Below are positions 34,785-46,169 of a DNA stretch of 64,000 nt, piece by piece; position 1 is the first letter of the stretch; every line of letters begins with the position of its first letter. This DNA is from Rana temporaria (lineage: Eukaryota; Chordata; Amphibia; Anura; Ranidae): positions 246,199,231 through 246,263,230 of the forward strand of contig NC_053489.1 in assembly GCF_905171775.1 (NCBI RefSeq), read 5' to 3'. Below the pieces are notes generated by a model that was not told the DNA's origin, made no database searches, and worked only from the letters and a program-made list of their open reading frames with translations. The position numbers were made by a program, and so were the translations under genes.

Positions 34785-37650
34785 TAACACATTTTAAAAG
34801 GCTTCAAAACTAACAACAAACTGACATTACACTAAAAGCAGAGAACAATACTTAAAAATGTTAATATTAGTTATGATATATAAACACTGTCATTGTAATT
34901 CACCGGTTTTACTCCAGAACAGTATCACATAAATTATTATAAATTACCTTTGTTCCAGTGATGAAGATTAGCAACAACATTTTTAAAAAAAAAAGTATAT
35001 CAACTATTCTATCAAAATAAACACCACATGTCATAATTTCTACAGTAAGAGGGATTATTGTTCTTTCATATACTAAGTTACAAATACAGATCTATTTATC
35101 CTCTTTTGTTTTAAAGCTGACAGTTTCAGTTCATTGATCATTGGTCACAAGTTTCCTTGTTAAAGAAGTTTGTCTCTAGCCCAGTGGAATAAAATCTGTC
35201 CAGTTGCCAAGAATATTGTTACAGCTTTAAAAACATTATAAGAACAATTGAGAACTTTCCATGAAACTATTTTGTTTTTCCTTGTTGCAAGTGCACTAAT
35301 ACAGTTACAATAAACTCAAAATATTTTAAAAATGATAATTTAAAAATAATATAATTTGAAAATAATATAATTTATTGAAAATGATACTAAGTTACACAAT
35401 TTGAAAGTGTGGCTATAATAAATGCATGGTGTCTGAAAATTAACCGTGTATTAATTTCCTTCTTAAAAGCAAAATGCACTAGTTTTTCTGGGCCCAACTA
35501 TGGGTAAAACAACATATAATGCACACATTTGTGGTATCACTATGCATATCAGAAGGATCATTTATCTTGGGCTAATTTTTGGTAATAAGTCATGGCAATG
35601 GCCCCAAACATACAACTAATGAGAAACATTTATGGGATAATGCAATTTTCCTTTCCCCCCTTCCCCTCCTACAAAAATATTTCTGCAAAAAGGGGGTCAA
35701 AACTCGAGCTGTACCACAAGATAAATATTTTGTTAGTTCTTAATGGCAAGATGGTAATTTGGAGGGGTAATGTTGTCAATTAGACACCACAAAGTATTCA
35801 TAACGAATGCATGATGCCTGGAAATTACATTCAGATTAACTACCCCCATAAAGGTGAAATGCACGTGATTTTTTTCTGGCCCTGCTATGTGTAGATACAA
35901 AAAATGCACACATATGTGGTATCCGGATGCATGCCAGGGTTGTTTTTTTTTTATAGTGGGTTATGTAAATTAACAGGCTGCTATGGTTTTACCATTTTGG
36001 GCCAGTTTTTCTTTGATAATGAAACAAAATAAGGAATCATACACTATCAAGACCAAATGAAAGTCCAATTTGTCCTGAAAAAAATAAGTTGTTGTTCTCC
36101 TTGATACACAAAGTAGTTGCAATGATATATACAGTTTAACAATAAATTAAATGCAAGCAGCGGAAGAACCTAAATTTGATTCAGTATCGCCTTTTTTCAA
36201 TCCGCTGTACAGCAGAGTTCAGACTGAGAGAAAGAGAAGCACCAAATGGAGCCAATCAGTTGTGCTGTAGTTCTCATATGCTAACAAGAAGCATATTGGT
36301 AGGAGCAAAAAGCAAACTAACAAGAGATAAGCTTGTCAGTCTGTTGCTTTTTTTTCCACTGTTCAGTCACAGGTTGGGGTGTGGGAAAGATTATTAAGCC
36401 TACTGGGCCAATTCTGAAACTTCTCTTATATACTGTATGCAAAAATAAGTGTTTTTTTTTGTTTGTTTTTTGCTAGAAAATTACTTAGAACCCCCAAACA
36501 TTCTATATTTTTTTAGCAGAGACTAGAGAATAAAATAGAGATTGTTGCAATTTTTTATGTCACGCACTATTTGTGCAGCAGTTTTTTAAATGCATATCTT
36601 TTGGAAAAAAATTGCTTTAACCTCCCTGGCGGTAAACCCGAGCGTGACTCGGGGTTGGTTTTTCATGCTGTGATCGGTATCCCCGAGTCACGCTGGGGGT
36701 GGATGTGCAGAGCGTGCAGCGGCGCGGCTTACCTTCTCGCTGGATCCACAGGCAAGTAACTCACCTTGTCCCTGGATCCAGCGATGCCACCCCACTGTGT
36801 GAGCGAGCGGGTCCTCCTCGCTCGATTCACAGTCTCCGTGTGCCGCCGATCTCTGTTCCCTGCGACGTTACGACGCACGGGAGCGGAGAACGGCGCCAAA
36901 TTCAAAAAAGTAAACAAACACTTTACATACAGTATACTGTAATCTTATAGATTACAGTACTGTATGTAAAAAATACACACCCCCCTTGTCCCTAGTGGTC
37001 TGCCCAGTGTTCTGCATGTTCTTTTATAAAAATAAAAAATTTAATTTCTGCCTAAAAACTGTAGATTGTCCAAAAGTGTCCCTTTATGTCAAAAATGGTT
37101 TTAGATCAGCTAGAAAACAGCGATAATAAATTATAATCACTTGCAGAATTGTGCGATAGCGATTTGCGGGGAAATTCGTCATAAAAAAAAAAAATAATGA
37201 CAGCGACAATTCTGCAACTAAGCAAATTTCAGTGATTTTGAGTTGATTACATTATTGAATAATTTTTATTTTAATTATATTATTACTTGCTATAATTATT
37301 TATAATTATTTATTATATTATAATTTAAAATTTTGTTTTTAAAAAAATGTCATACCCGGGATGCCTATTAGATTCTTGTTTGGTCAGATTTAAGTGAGTT
37401 ATTCCTAAAAATTACAGGCCTACAGTATAAAACACCACATTTCCTTGCAAATAATTGTACCGCTTTCAGCATGTTTTTTCAGACAGAATCATACCGCCAG
37501 GGAGGTTAATGAATGCAAAATAAAAAAACACATTATATAACCTATTTATTTTGGAAAATATGAAAGTTGCTGTTACGCCAAGTAACTAGATACCCAACAT
37601 GTCATGCTTTAAAATTGTACACGCTTGTGTAATAACGGCAAACCATGGTA
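34785..37650. repeat. Segmental duplication, unit C
   Basis: Corresponds to unit A from about 30251 to 32329. About 337 bases at its start (30251-30588 in A) are therefore also present at the end of unit B, giving three copies. It carries the piggyBac-like insertion 36621-37505, absent from A. Differences from A include a single rather than double copy of the 90-bp repeat. Confidence 0.9.
36621..37505. mobile_element. piggyBac-like non-autonomous element, copy 1 (TTAA)
   Basis: Ends are cctccctggcgg and ccgccagggagg, a perfect 12-bp inverted pair, with TTAA at 36617-36620 and 37506-37509. Unit A has the uninterrupted site gctttaatgaatgc at about 32193-32206, so excision of one TTAA and the element restores it exactly. 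Inside are a GC-rich half (tggatccagcgatgcc, gagcgagcgggtcc) and an AT-rich half with ttataattatttattat. No transposase. A second copy in opposite orientation is at 60158-61021. Confidence 0.93.
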
Positions 37651-38206
37651 GTGTATATACTCGAGTATAAGCCGTGTTTTTCAGCACATTTATTGGTGCT
37701 GAAAATGCCCCCCTTGGCTTATACTCAAGTCACCTTTTTGTGCCTGATCTCCTGGAATTTGGGGACCCGGTACTGGCCGCCCATAGGTCCCCTGGACCCC
37801 AAACTTGACACACATATAGCCCCACTCTTCCTCTACAATTGTGCAAAGTTTGTTGTCCGGGGAACCTACGGTCGGGGAGCACCGATTTTTCAAATTCGGG
37901 CACCCCTTCCATAGACTCCCATGTTAAACGGCCAAGTCTAGTCATGGACACAGTGAGGCATGGGCACAGTGAGGCATGGACACAGTGAGGCATCAGCACA
38001 GTGAGGCATGGGCACAGAGAGGCATGGGCACAGTGAGGCATGAGCACAGTGAGGCATGCACATGAACACAGTGAGGCAAAATGAGGCACAGTGAGGCATG
38101 CAGATGGACACCCTAGGCTTATACTCGAGTCATTTTCCCACTTTTTTGTGGTAAAATTAGGTGCCCCGGCTTATATTCGGGTCGGCTTATACTCGAGTAT
38201 ATATAC
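37651..38206. mobile_element. Inverted-repeat element with 4-bp GGTA duplication
   Basis: Ends are gtgtatatactcgagtataa and ttatactcgagtatatatac, flanked by GGTA at 37647-37650 and 38207-38210. The related copy at 55600 has an undisturbed ctacggtaactaaaaatc. Inner subterminal copies of cttatactc(a/g)agt occur at 37730 and 38117. A roughly 16-bp tandem array, acagtgaggcatgggc, runs over about 37949-38100. Superfamily not assigned. The frames seen here are artefacts. Confidence 0.85.
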
Positions 38207-39227
38207 GGTACTTAAAAATCTCCATAGGCAATGCTTTAAAAATGTCTACAGGTTACCTGTTTAGGGTAATAGAGCCAGAATTATACAAGAGCCAGGCAAT
38301 ACATTACATGTGTGTTTTGAACACCATTTACATATGTGAGAGTGACCTACCTGTACGTATGCATTCGACTATTGCAAGAAAGCATGGGGGGACAGAGGAC
38401 CTTTTTTTTAAAAAAGTATCATTATTTATTTTATTACTTTTTTAATTTTTACACTTTCCCTTTAAACATTTTTTTATCACTTTTATTTTTCACAGTAGAG
38501 GGAGGAGCCTAAACATGGCACCGGAAGAGAGCTCATGTTAGGATCTCCAGGCATATCAATCCTTCCAATGCAGCGACAGAGGTAGCCTTCAACATCCCCC
38601 GGCCTCATCCCCACGGCCAAAAAACCTTCAAAGTCCTTTAAAGTGTTGGAACAGAAGTCCTTTAAAGTGTTGGAACAGAGGAGAAGGAGACCCAGTGCGA
38701 AATCACTTGATCCGTGAGGCCAAGCGGAGTGGCAGCAGGAACAGAGGAACTCAGCTGGAATCGGCTGAAGCCCAAACCCGGAACCAGGAGAGGGAGTGCA
38801 CTGTCTGAGACACTCGGTGGCGCTCAGTGAGGCAGTGCTCGGCCAGATCATCCAGATTGTCTGGATCTGGGGGGGGGGGCCCAGCCCCCGACAGGAGACG
38901 AAGTGGAGCAGCTGTGGAGCTAGCGAATCCCCCAACCCAAACCGGAGTGGAAAAGATGGCGGGGGCCATACAGAAGAATTAGCGGATGTACCCCAGCCTC
39001 CTCATACTAGAAGTGGAACCCACACATACCACAAAACTGGGAAACAGGTGGAGGGAGAAGGGATTGGGCTATAGTGTCAGGAAACTTCCACTTACATAAT
39101 TCCCCTGTTTCTGTGTTTTTCGGTGGGGAGGGCCTTTTTTCTGTGCTTTGTAGGGGGCCCCTAGATTTCACCCCCCGGCCAGGGGAGCAGATATGAAGTA
39201 GTGACATGACAACTCTAAATTGTTTGA

Positions 39228-41935
39228 CATAATGTAAGAGGATTAAATTCCCCAGAAAAAAAAATATAGCGTACTAAGGGAAATTAATACAAACCTTAAA
39301 TTATACAAAAAAAATATTTGAACATGGTATTACGGTGACTCCTCAATTAGAAGAGCAAAGGGAGTAGCAATAGGACTGGCAAAAAATGTAAATTTAATGC
39401 TGGAACATAGGAAAATAGATCTAGGGGGACAAATTATTTTTCTGAAAGGGAAACTACAGGGGATGGAGTACACATTGACCAACATGTATTGCCCTGACAA
39501 AAATCCCCCAAAATATATGGAAACTGGAGATTTCAATTTCTGTATGGAACCCAGATTAGATAGTACGTCAAATGCACTGGGAACTGGAAATCAACAACTA
39601 AGATTGGTCAAAAAATAAGTAAATGTCAGGTGGTTGATGTTCGGAGAGCTCAAGATCTGCAAACAAAAGACTACACATACCACTTCTGGAAGTGGTAGTT
39701 AAAACATCTATTGGGGTAATGTCGCTCTCAGACCATGCCCCAGTACTGATGAGGTTGAAGCTTAAGGGTATACAGAATAAGACAAGTACATGCAGATTGA
39801 ATGAAGACCTGATAGAGGACATAGAAGTAGGAAAAATTGTAAAAAAAGAAATTGAACAATATTTTCTGCTGAACGAGATACCTGAGGTCGCAAAGTCTAC
39901 TATATGGGAAGCGCATAAAACCTACATTAGGGGTAAGATGATATCTATAGGAGCTAATTTTGTGCTGGGCTCCCAATGAGTTGGGCGCTATTGTAAATTT
40001 AGGGGTGTCTGAGCTAATAGTTGGGCTCAGACTCTGTTAATTCTATTTAAATTAGCCTCTGTTCTGGCTATGGTTGTGCTCGGTAGAAGTTTTCCCTTGT
40101 TGCCTGTAGGTGGCGTTACCTTCTTCAGGCCCATGTTGGAACTTGGGCAAACCATAGTATGTTGAGTGACCCTTCTCGGCAGCAGCCCAGTGGGAGTCGA
40201 TGTTTTCCAGAGTCCTTCGCCTCTTGGCCCTCCTGGCGCGAGGTGGGTGTGCATGGTTTCAGACTCGGGACCACGTTGGTCTGAGGCTGTGTTCCTATCA
40301 AGTAGGCCCCGCTATGCTGGCTGGGGCCTATGGTTCTACAAGGGATCCCAAGCTGTCCATCCAAGTGGAGGAAGCTTCTTTGAGAAGGAAACTGGGGGAG
40401 GACCTGCCCTGGAGGAGACAAGCAAGGCAAGCTGATGTCTTGGGATAGGCCTGGAAACCTTGTTAAGGAAAAGGGACCCACTACGCAAATTGTCTTACAG
40501 TCCGCCGGATTGGCTTAAAGGCTCTTTTGCTGTAAGGCTGGAAGTGCGGGACTTTAAATCCTGTGGCAGAGGATTCCTGACTATCCATTCTGTGTTCTCA
40601 GACGGTCTGTGGCAGAGACTGTTTCTGTACTGTCCATACATCATTCCGGCTGCTTGGCCATGTGAGAGGGGTCTATCCGGGTGAGCAATGCCCACTCAGG
40701 AGTGAGTGGCGAATATTGGAACTTTGAATACTTTTGTGCATTCTGTATCGCGTACCTGAACCTACCCCTTCTCTCTGTACTCTCTACTTCCTTCACAAGT
40801 TTATGCAGCAAAAATAAAGCCTACAGTTGAAGGTTTTACATCTTGTGTGGACATTGCAATTTCTACAGACTTCCTCTCCTGGACAACGAACTTAGAGGTA
40901 ATGTGCAAAACCCAAATCTAAACCAGCAGCTCTTACGGAGGTAGTGCTACACTAAGAAAAAGAAAGCGAGATCAAGAGATATGAAAAGGATGATAAAGGA
41001 AATATATGAGTTGGAACAGGTGCACAAAAAAGGAACAGATGTCAAAATACAACAGACATTAATAATAAAAAGAGACCAACTAAAAGACCTAATGGAACAA
41101 AAAAAAAGAAAAGTCTTTAATAAAGTAGCGAAAGACAGGTAAAAATGGGGGAATAAACCAGGAAAATATCTTGCAAAAACCTTAAAAAATAAAAAAGCAC
41201 AAATTTATATAGAAAAGATGAAAAATAATAAAGGAGAGATGGTTTATAAAACATCAGAAATTGCAAAGGCAATCCAGACCTATTATAGTGCTCCATATGC
41301 ATTAAGGAGTAAAGAGACACAAGAAGCAGAAAAAAATAAGAAAACATAAAGAGGAAAGATTGCAGGCCTTAGAAGATCCAATAACACAGGAGGAAATCAA
41401 AACAGCAATAAATAGCACAACATCAGGAAAGAGCCCAGGTCCCGACGGATTTACAATTAGATACTATAAAAAATTTCCAAAAATATGTGATTATGTTAAC
41501 AAATTATGGGAGAAGGAGGAGATGAGGAAAGAATCATTGTTAGAATACATCACAGTAATACCTAAGGAGGGAAAGGATGCAACAATGTGTTCTAATTATA
41601 GACCAATAGCTTTGTTGAACGCAGATACAAAATTATACGCAAAAGTGTTAGCAACGAGAATAAAGAAGCTGATGCTGGAATTATTCCTGTGGATCAAACA
41701 GAGTTTATACCGGCAGAGAAGGTAAAGACAATGGTGTAAGAACATTATTAATGTTGCGAAAGGAAAGAAGTAATGATTCCACAGTGCTACTCCTGTCAAT
41801 AGATGCAGAAAAGGCATTTGACAGGGTAGACTGGGGATTCATGATGGATACAAAAGCAAACCTGGGGGTAGGACCTAAAATGGTCCATTGGATCAGAAAT
41901 CTATACAACCATCCTACAGCATCAGTATAGGTTAA
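39228..41935 (+). pseudogene. L1-like ORF2 remnant: endonuclease and reverse transcriptase
   Basis: ORF2 of L1-type elements nicks the target and reverse-transcribes the element RNA. Visible endonuclease blocks, in several frames, are RRAKGVAIGLAKNVNL (39354), LTNMYCPDKNPP, TGDFNFCMEPRLDSTSNA and GVMSLSDHAPVLM (39710). The linker end TYIRGKMISIGAN (39920) is cut by the solo LTR. RT blocks after it are GKSPGPDGFTIRYY (41430), EYITVIPKEGKDATMCSNYR (41540), LNADTKLYAKVLATRIKK and, after a frameshift at about 41720, LLSIDAEKAFDRVDWGF (41790). The RT palm motif with the catalytic YADD-type pair and the C-terminal third are deleted: sequence jumps near 41990 to the 3' end. The clade is L1-like (possibly Tx1-related) from the SDHAP and SPGPDG blocks. 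Confidence 0.86.
39961..40951 (+). mobile_element. Solo LTR, copy 3
   Basis: Starts tgtgctgggctcccaatg and ends gaggtagtgctaca. It aligns with the LTRs at 17119 and 19907: gctattgtaaatttagggg, cagcagcccagtgg, two ctgtggcagag blocks (40561, 40609), and aaaaataaagcctacag (40809) followed by ggacattgc. CTAA occurs at 39954-39957 and 40952-40955. The left copy is three bases from the canonical TG start, so the duplication is probable but not exact. No internal sequence remains. Confidence 0.82.
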
Positions 41936-42548
41936 TGGAAGTATAAAAGGATGTTTTGAAAGAATAGAGTACATTTTAAAATTGAATATCTTAGTAGTAG
42001 AAAGGAGGATCAGGTAGAAAGATTTAATAGTATAAGGGGAAAATGGTTAGAATTTAAAAAATCCAGGGAGTATATTGATAAAATGCTGGAGAGGAGGTAG
42101 ACCAACAAAATGGGTAGGGAGAAGGGAGTAAAGGGGGGAGGGGTGAAGGAGGGGACATATGTATAAGCTTTGATGAATTGATTTACTTGAAATGTATTCA
42201 TGTATGTTCTTTTTTAATGAAAAAACAAATAAAGTCAAAATAAAAAAAAGAAATGTAAACATCCTTTGTGATAGAAATAAGCAGTGACAAGTACTCTTTT
42301 TGGAGAGATGTGGGGTCAATAAGACCTCACATCTCTCCCCTGCAATGTAAAGCATTAGATCAAAAAATAATAATAATTGATCTAGTGCAGTGGTAGGCAA
42401 TCTGTGGCACTCCAGCTGTTGCAGAACTACAAGTCCCATCATGCATCTGGGAGTAACTGCCAATTGTAAATGCCTACTCCATCATGCCTCTGGGAGTAAA
42501 TGTAACTGCTAACCTTGCAATGCCTCATGGGAAATGTAGTTCCACAAC

Positions 42549-44588
42549 CAGTGGCGGCCCGTCCATAGGGGGCGCGGGGGCGCCGCCCCCCAAAGCTACT
42601 CATCAACAAAAGAAAAAAAAATGAAAAAAAAAAATAATAAAAAAAAAAAATGACATTTTTTTTTTTTTTAATATAACATGTCCCTTTAAGTGTGTGTGTG
42701 TGGGGGGGCGGAGCGCCGGCCACAGAGGTGCTGTGGGAAGCATGATGTCATCGAAATCGTGAGATTTGGCAAGCCGCAAGCAAATCTATCGGCTGGCTTT
42801 TATACTGCCCATGGAGCGCAAAGCTCCACGCTCGCACAACCACTCTGTGCTGGATGTGTCCTGTTGGTGGTTAGTGATTGGCTGGTCCATAGGACTTAGG
42901 GCGGTGCTTTTATCAGACCAACCAATCACTTCCGGTTTTCTGTGTGACTCATCCTGGCTAGTCTGAACATGAGAGAATTCGGCCAGGGGTCGGGACAGCT
43001 CACTGAAGCTGCTGGCAGGTAATTAGGCAGAGAGTTGTGCTCTCAGGACGTGCAGCAGTTTCCTGTGTACTTTGTGTAGTGGATCTGGGGGGTAGAAGGG
43101 GGGGAGTGCAGTGAAGGGCTGAGAAGCTTTTAGCACATTTCCTGGGGACAGTAATCTGGATGGGGCTGCTAGTGTTATATGTGTGGCAGGTAGGGGGAGG
43201 GGCAGCCTGGGACGTAGTGGATAATGTTAGAATAGTTGTTCAGGCTGTCGTCTCCTCTCCTCTCATCCAGCTAAATTTGCTCCCAGTCTGAGAGCAGAGA
43301 TTAGAGGTTCTCCTTGGCAGGGGGATCAGATCAAACTGGATGGCATGGTGACATTGTGCTGGGAAGACAGGAGGAGGAGAAGACAAGCTTCCTTCACTGT
43401 ACACTGATCTGTGCTGGATCAGGCAGATCTACATTCTCCTCCTGATCATTAAATATCTCCTTCATTGCTCCATCATATCCATTCCATCCATTCATCCATC
43501 CATCCATCCACCCCACCCATCCACCCCACCCATCCATCCATTCCACCCACCCCACCCCATCCATCTCACCCACCCACCCATCCCATTCATCCACCCACCC
43601 CATTCATCCACCCCACCCATCCATCCATTCCACCCACCCCACCCCATCCATCTCACCCACCCACCCATCCCATTCATCCACCCACCCCATTCATCCACCC
43701 CACCCATCCATCCATTCCACCCACCCCACCCCATCCATCTCACCCACCCATCCCATTCATCCACCCACCCCATTCATCCACCCCACCCATCCCATCCATT
43801 CCACCCACCCCATTCATCCACCCCACCCATCCATCAATTCCACCCACCCCACCCATCCACCCATCCCATCCATCCCACACCATTCATCCACCCATCCCAT
43901 CCATTCCACCCCATTCATCCACCCCACCCCACACCATTCATCCACCCATCCCATCCATCCCACACCATTCATCCACCCATCCCATCCATCCACCCACCCC
44001 ACCCATCCTATCCATTCCACCCCATTCATCCACCCACCCACCCCACTCCACCCCATTCATCCACCCATCCTATTCCACTCACCCCACCCATCCATCCATT
44101 CCACCCACCCCACCCCATTCATCCACCCATCCCATCCCACCCCATTCATCCATCCATCCCATCCATTCCACCCACCCCACCCCATTCATCCACCCACCCC
44201 ACCCCATTCATCCACCCATCCCATCCATTCCACCCCTTTCATCCACCCACCCTATCCATCCACCTCATCATCCACCCACCCATTCTCCCACCCATCTATT
44301 CACTCCCCTACCTGTCCATCCATCCCTTCACACCCCTTCCTGCTGGTTGTGTATATTGTGGCTATCCCTCCTCTTTCCTATATAAAAGCAGTTGGTATTG
44401 TCCTAAAGCTGACCGTACGCTGTCCAATCCCCTTTTTCATCAGACTATATGCAATACAGTCTGTGCAATTTCCTATAGATCTGCCAACTACTATGTAGTG
44501 CAAGAGCCTGCCTTGGGGGGGAGAGCAAGTGCAGGGGGCCAGTTCTGTTTTGCGCCCCCCCTAAAATTTTGACCACCAGCCGCCACTG
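42549..44588. mobile_element. hAT-like element (inner) with perfect 8-bp duplication
   Basis: TCCACAAC lies at 42541-42548 and 44589-44596. Ends are cagtggcggcccgtccatag and (complement) cagtggcggctggtggtcaa. It contains an A-rich tract at about 42609-42670, a GC-rich block with paired ccaatcac/gtgattgg sites (42868-42930) and the CCATCC satellite. No transposase recognised. Confidence 0.9.
43478..44330. repeat. CCATCC/CCACCC-rich satellite array
   Basis: About 850 bases built from catcc, caccc and cattc pieces with almost no G on the top strand. An 87-bp higher-order unit is visible where ccatctcacc recurs at 43561, 43648 and 43735. The 306-residue frame (PTHPSIPPTPPHPSHPP and similar) and the WMDGW frames on the other strand are translations of the repeat. 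They are not proteins I would annotate. Confidence 0.95.
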
Positions 44589-44845
44589 TCCACAACAGCT
44601 GGGGCGCCACAGGTTGCTTACCCATGATCTAGTGCTTTAAAAAAATGGCCATGTTTACAATGGGCTGGAAGTGACGTCATGACGTTTCTCCGGTCCTCCT
44701 AAACCATAGAGATGAGCAGAGGCCATCTTTCCTCAAGAAAAAAAACAATACCGGAGTTATGGCATATTGCAGCAGCCATAAATGCCGGTATTGCACTGAC
44801 GACTGAGGACGTCATTTATCTATGGCCTGATCTGTAAGTGGTTAA

Positions 44846-45181
44846 CTGCAGCAGAGAAATATCAGGACCCCTATCCTGAAAAAGTGTAAAATGCATAAAA
44901 AAAATCTTGGCATTGGATCTAAATGTAAAAACATTTTTCTAATAAAATGTATGTACATGAGCACTCACTCATTTCTTCCCCTGTATAATTTAGAACCTCA
45001 ATCAAGATTAATCTCAGCTCTACAAATTGTGTGTAGACATGAGCAGTTTTCTCAGCATTTTTTTTTCTAGTAATGATGTCCATTGAGACATGAGATTGCT
45101 CAAATGTGTACAGCAATACAAACTGACAGGGATTCTATACCTGCTCACTGTAAATAAATTAAAACAATGATTTAGACTTTA
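44846..45181. other. Intergenic, nothing recognised
   Basis: AT-rich spacer between the TTAA element and the CpG-rich element. No features seen. Confidence 0.5.
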
Positions 45182-45928
45182 AGGGCTAGATTCAGCATTG
45201 ATTTACGCCGGCGTATCTATAGATACGCCCCGTAAATTCAAAGCTGCGCCGGCGTATCTTATTTCTGTATTCAGAAAGCAAGATACGCCGACATTAGCCT
45301 AAGATCCGACTGGCGTAAGTCTCTTACGCCGTCGTATCTTAAGGGTGCATATTTACGCTGGCCGCTAGGTGGCGCTTCCGTCGTTTTCAGCGTAGAATAT
45401 GCAAATGACCTACATACGCCGATTCACAAATTTACGTACGCCCGGCGCTATTTTTTTACGTGGTTTACGTTAGGCTTTTTCGGCGTAAGGTTGCTCCTGC
45501 TATTATGAGGCGTACGCAATGTTAAGTATGGACGTCGTTCCCGTGTCGAATTTAGAATTTTTCACGTCGTTTGCGTAAGTCGTTCGCGAATAGGGCTGGA
45601 CGTAATTTACGTTCACGTCGAAACCAATGACGTCCTTGCGGCGTACTTTGGAGCAATGCACACTGGGAAATTCCACAGACGGCGCATGCGCTGTTCGGGA
45701 AAACCGTCAATCATGTCGGGTCACCACCCATTTATATAAAACACGCCCCCCTCATACTCATTTGAATTAGGCGCGCTTACGCCGGCCCCATTTACGCTAC
45801 GCTGCCGCAACTTACGGAGCAAGTGATTTGTGAATACTGCACTTGCCCGTGTAAATTGCGGCGGCGTAGCGTAAATAACATACGCTACGCCCGCACAAAC
45901 TTACGGCGGGCTACTTGAATCTAGCCCT
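45182..45928. mobile_element. CpG-rich inverted-repeat element, copy 4
   Basis: Ends are agggctagattca and tgaatctagccct (perfect 13-bp pair). It shares tttacgctggccgctagg, aatgttaagtatggacgtcg and cataacgctacgcccgcac-type blocks (cataCgctacgcccgcac here) with the copy at 14430-15164. Very CpG-rich with gcgtatctatagatacgc palindromes. No coding frame. Confidence 0.83.
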
Positions 45929-46169
45929 AAATCTACAGTTTCTTATGTCTCCCAGGTATTTCCTACACACATACGATGGCATTAGCATGTGGTTAACAGA
46001 AAAACAATAACATTAATTATAGAATTAGAATTATAATTTGTACTTTTTATAATATTAATAGTACCTTTTTGATCTAAAGGGTCTCGAACTTTGACTAGCC
46101 CTATCCACAAAACCATTTAAAACAAGTCAGTGTCCCTCATTTGTCCTTAAATTGGTTCTAAAGGTAGAA

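Larger units (their letters stand above)
38495..42249 (+). mobile_element. L1-clade LINE, decayed, split by a solo LTR
   Basis: A non-LTR element inserted into the TTAA element. The 5' part (38495-39200) is GC-richer and holds no clear ORF1. ORF2 remnants follow. The 3' end is gaaaaaacaaataaagtcaa followed by an A-rich tail at about 42225-42249. The TTAA element resumes at gaaatgtaaacatcc. A solo LTR (39961-40951) interrupts the endonuclease-RT linker. Multiple stops and frameshifts make it inactive. Confidence 0.85.
42388..44626. mobile_element. hAT-like element (outer) with perfect 8-bp duplication
   Basis: ATCTAGTG lies at 42380-42387 and 44627-44634. Ends are cagtggtaggcaatctgtgg and (complement of the right end) catgggtaagcaacctgtgg, fitting the hAT CAGTGGT-GGCAA pattern. 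Its own sequence is short, about 160 bases on the left (with acaagtcccatcatgc and atgcctc-type repeats) and about 30 on the right. The rest is a second element inserted into it. Confidence 0.9.
36470..44841. mobile_element. Old TTAA-flanked element split by several later insertions
   Basis: The host sequence of the nest. Pieces match the intact copy at 55256-56438 in order: aaaattacttagaaccccca (36477), caccatttacatatg (38327), the tttttatcacttttatt region (38468), gaaatgtaaacatcc (42250), and ggaagtgacgtcatgacg (44668), ending before TTAA at 44842-44845. Pieces are separated by insertions at 36621-37505, 37651-38206, about 38495-42249 and 42388-44626. The left terminus is not clear. The 36470-37650 part also belongs to unit C, and the 32040-32329 part of unit A is the same sequence. 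Confidence 0.8.

Noticed and set aside
43465..44385. Long Pro/His/Ser-rich open frame of 306 residues
   Set aside because: It is the translation of the CCATCC satellite. The opposite strand is also open with WMDGW repeats, and no non-repetitive domain is present.
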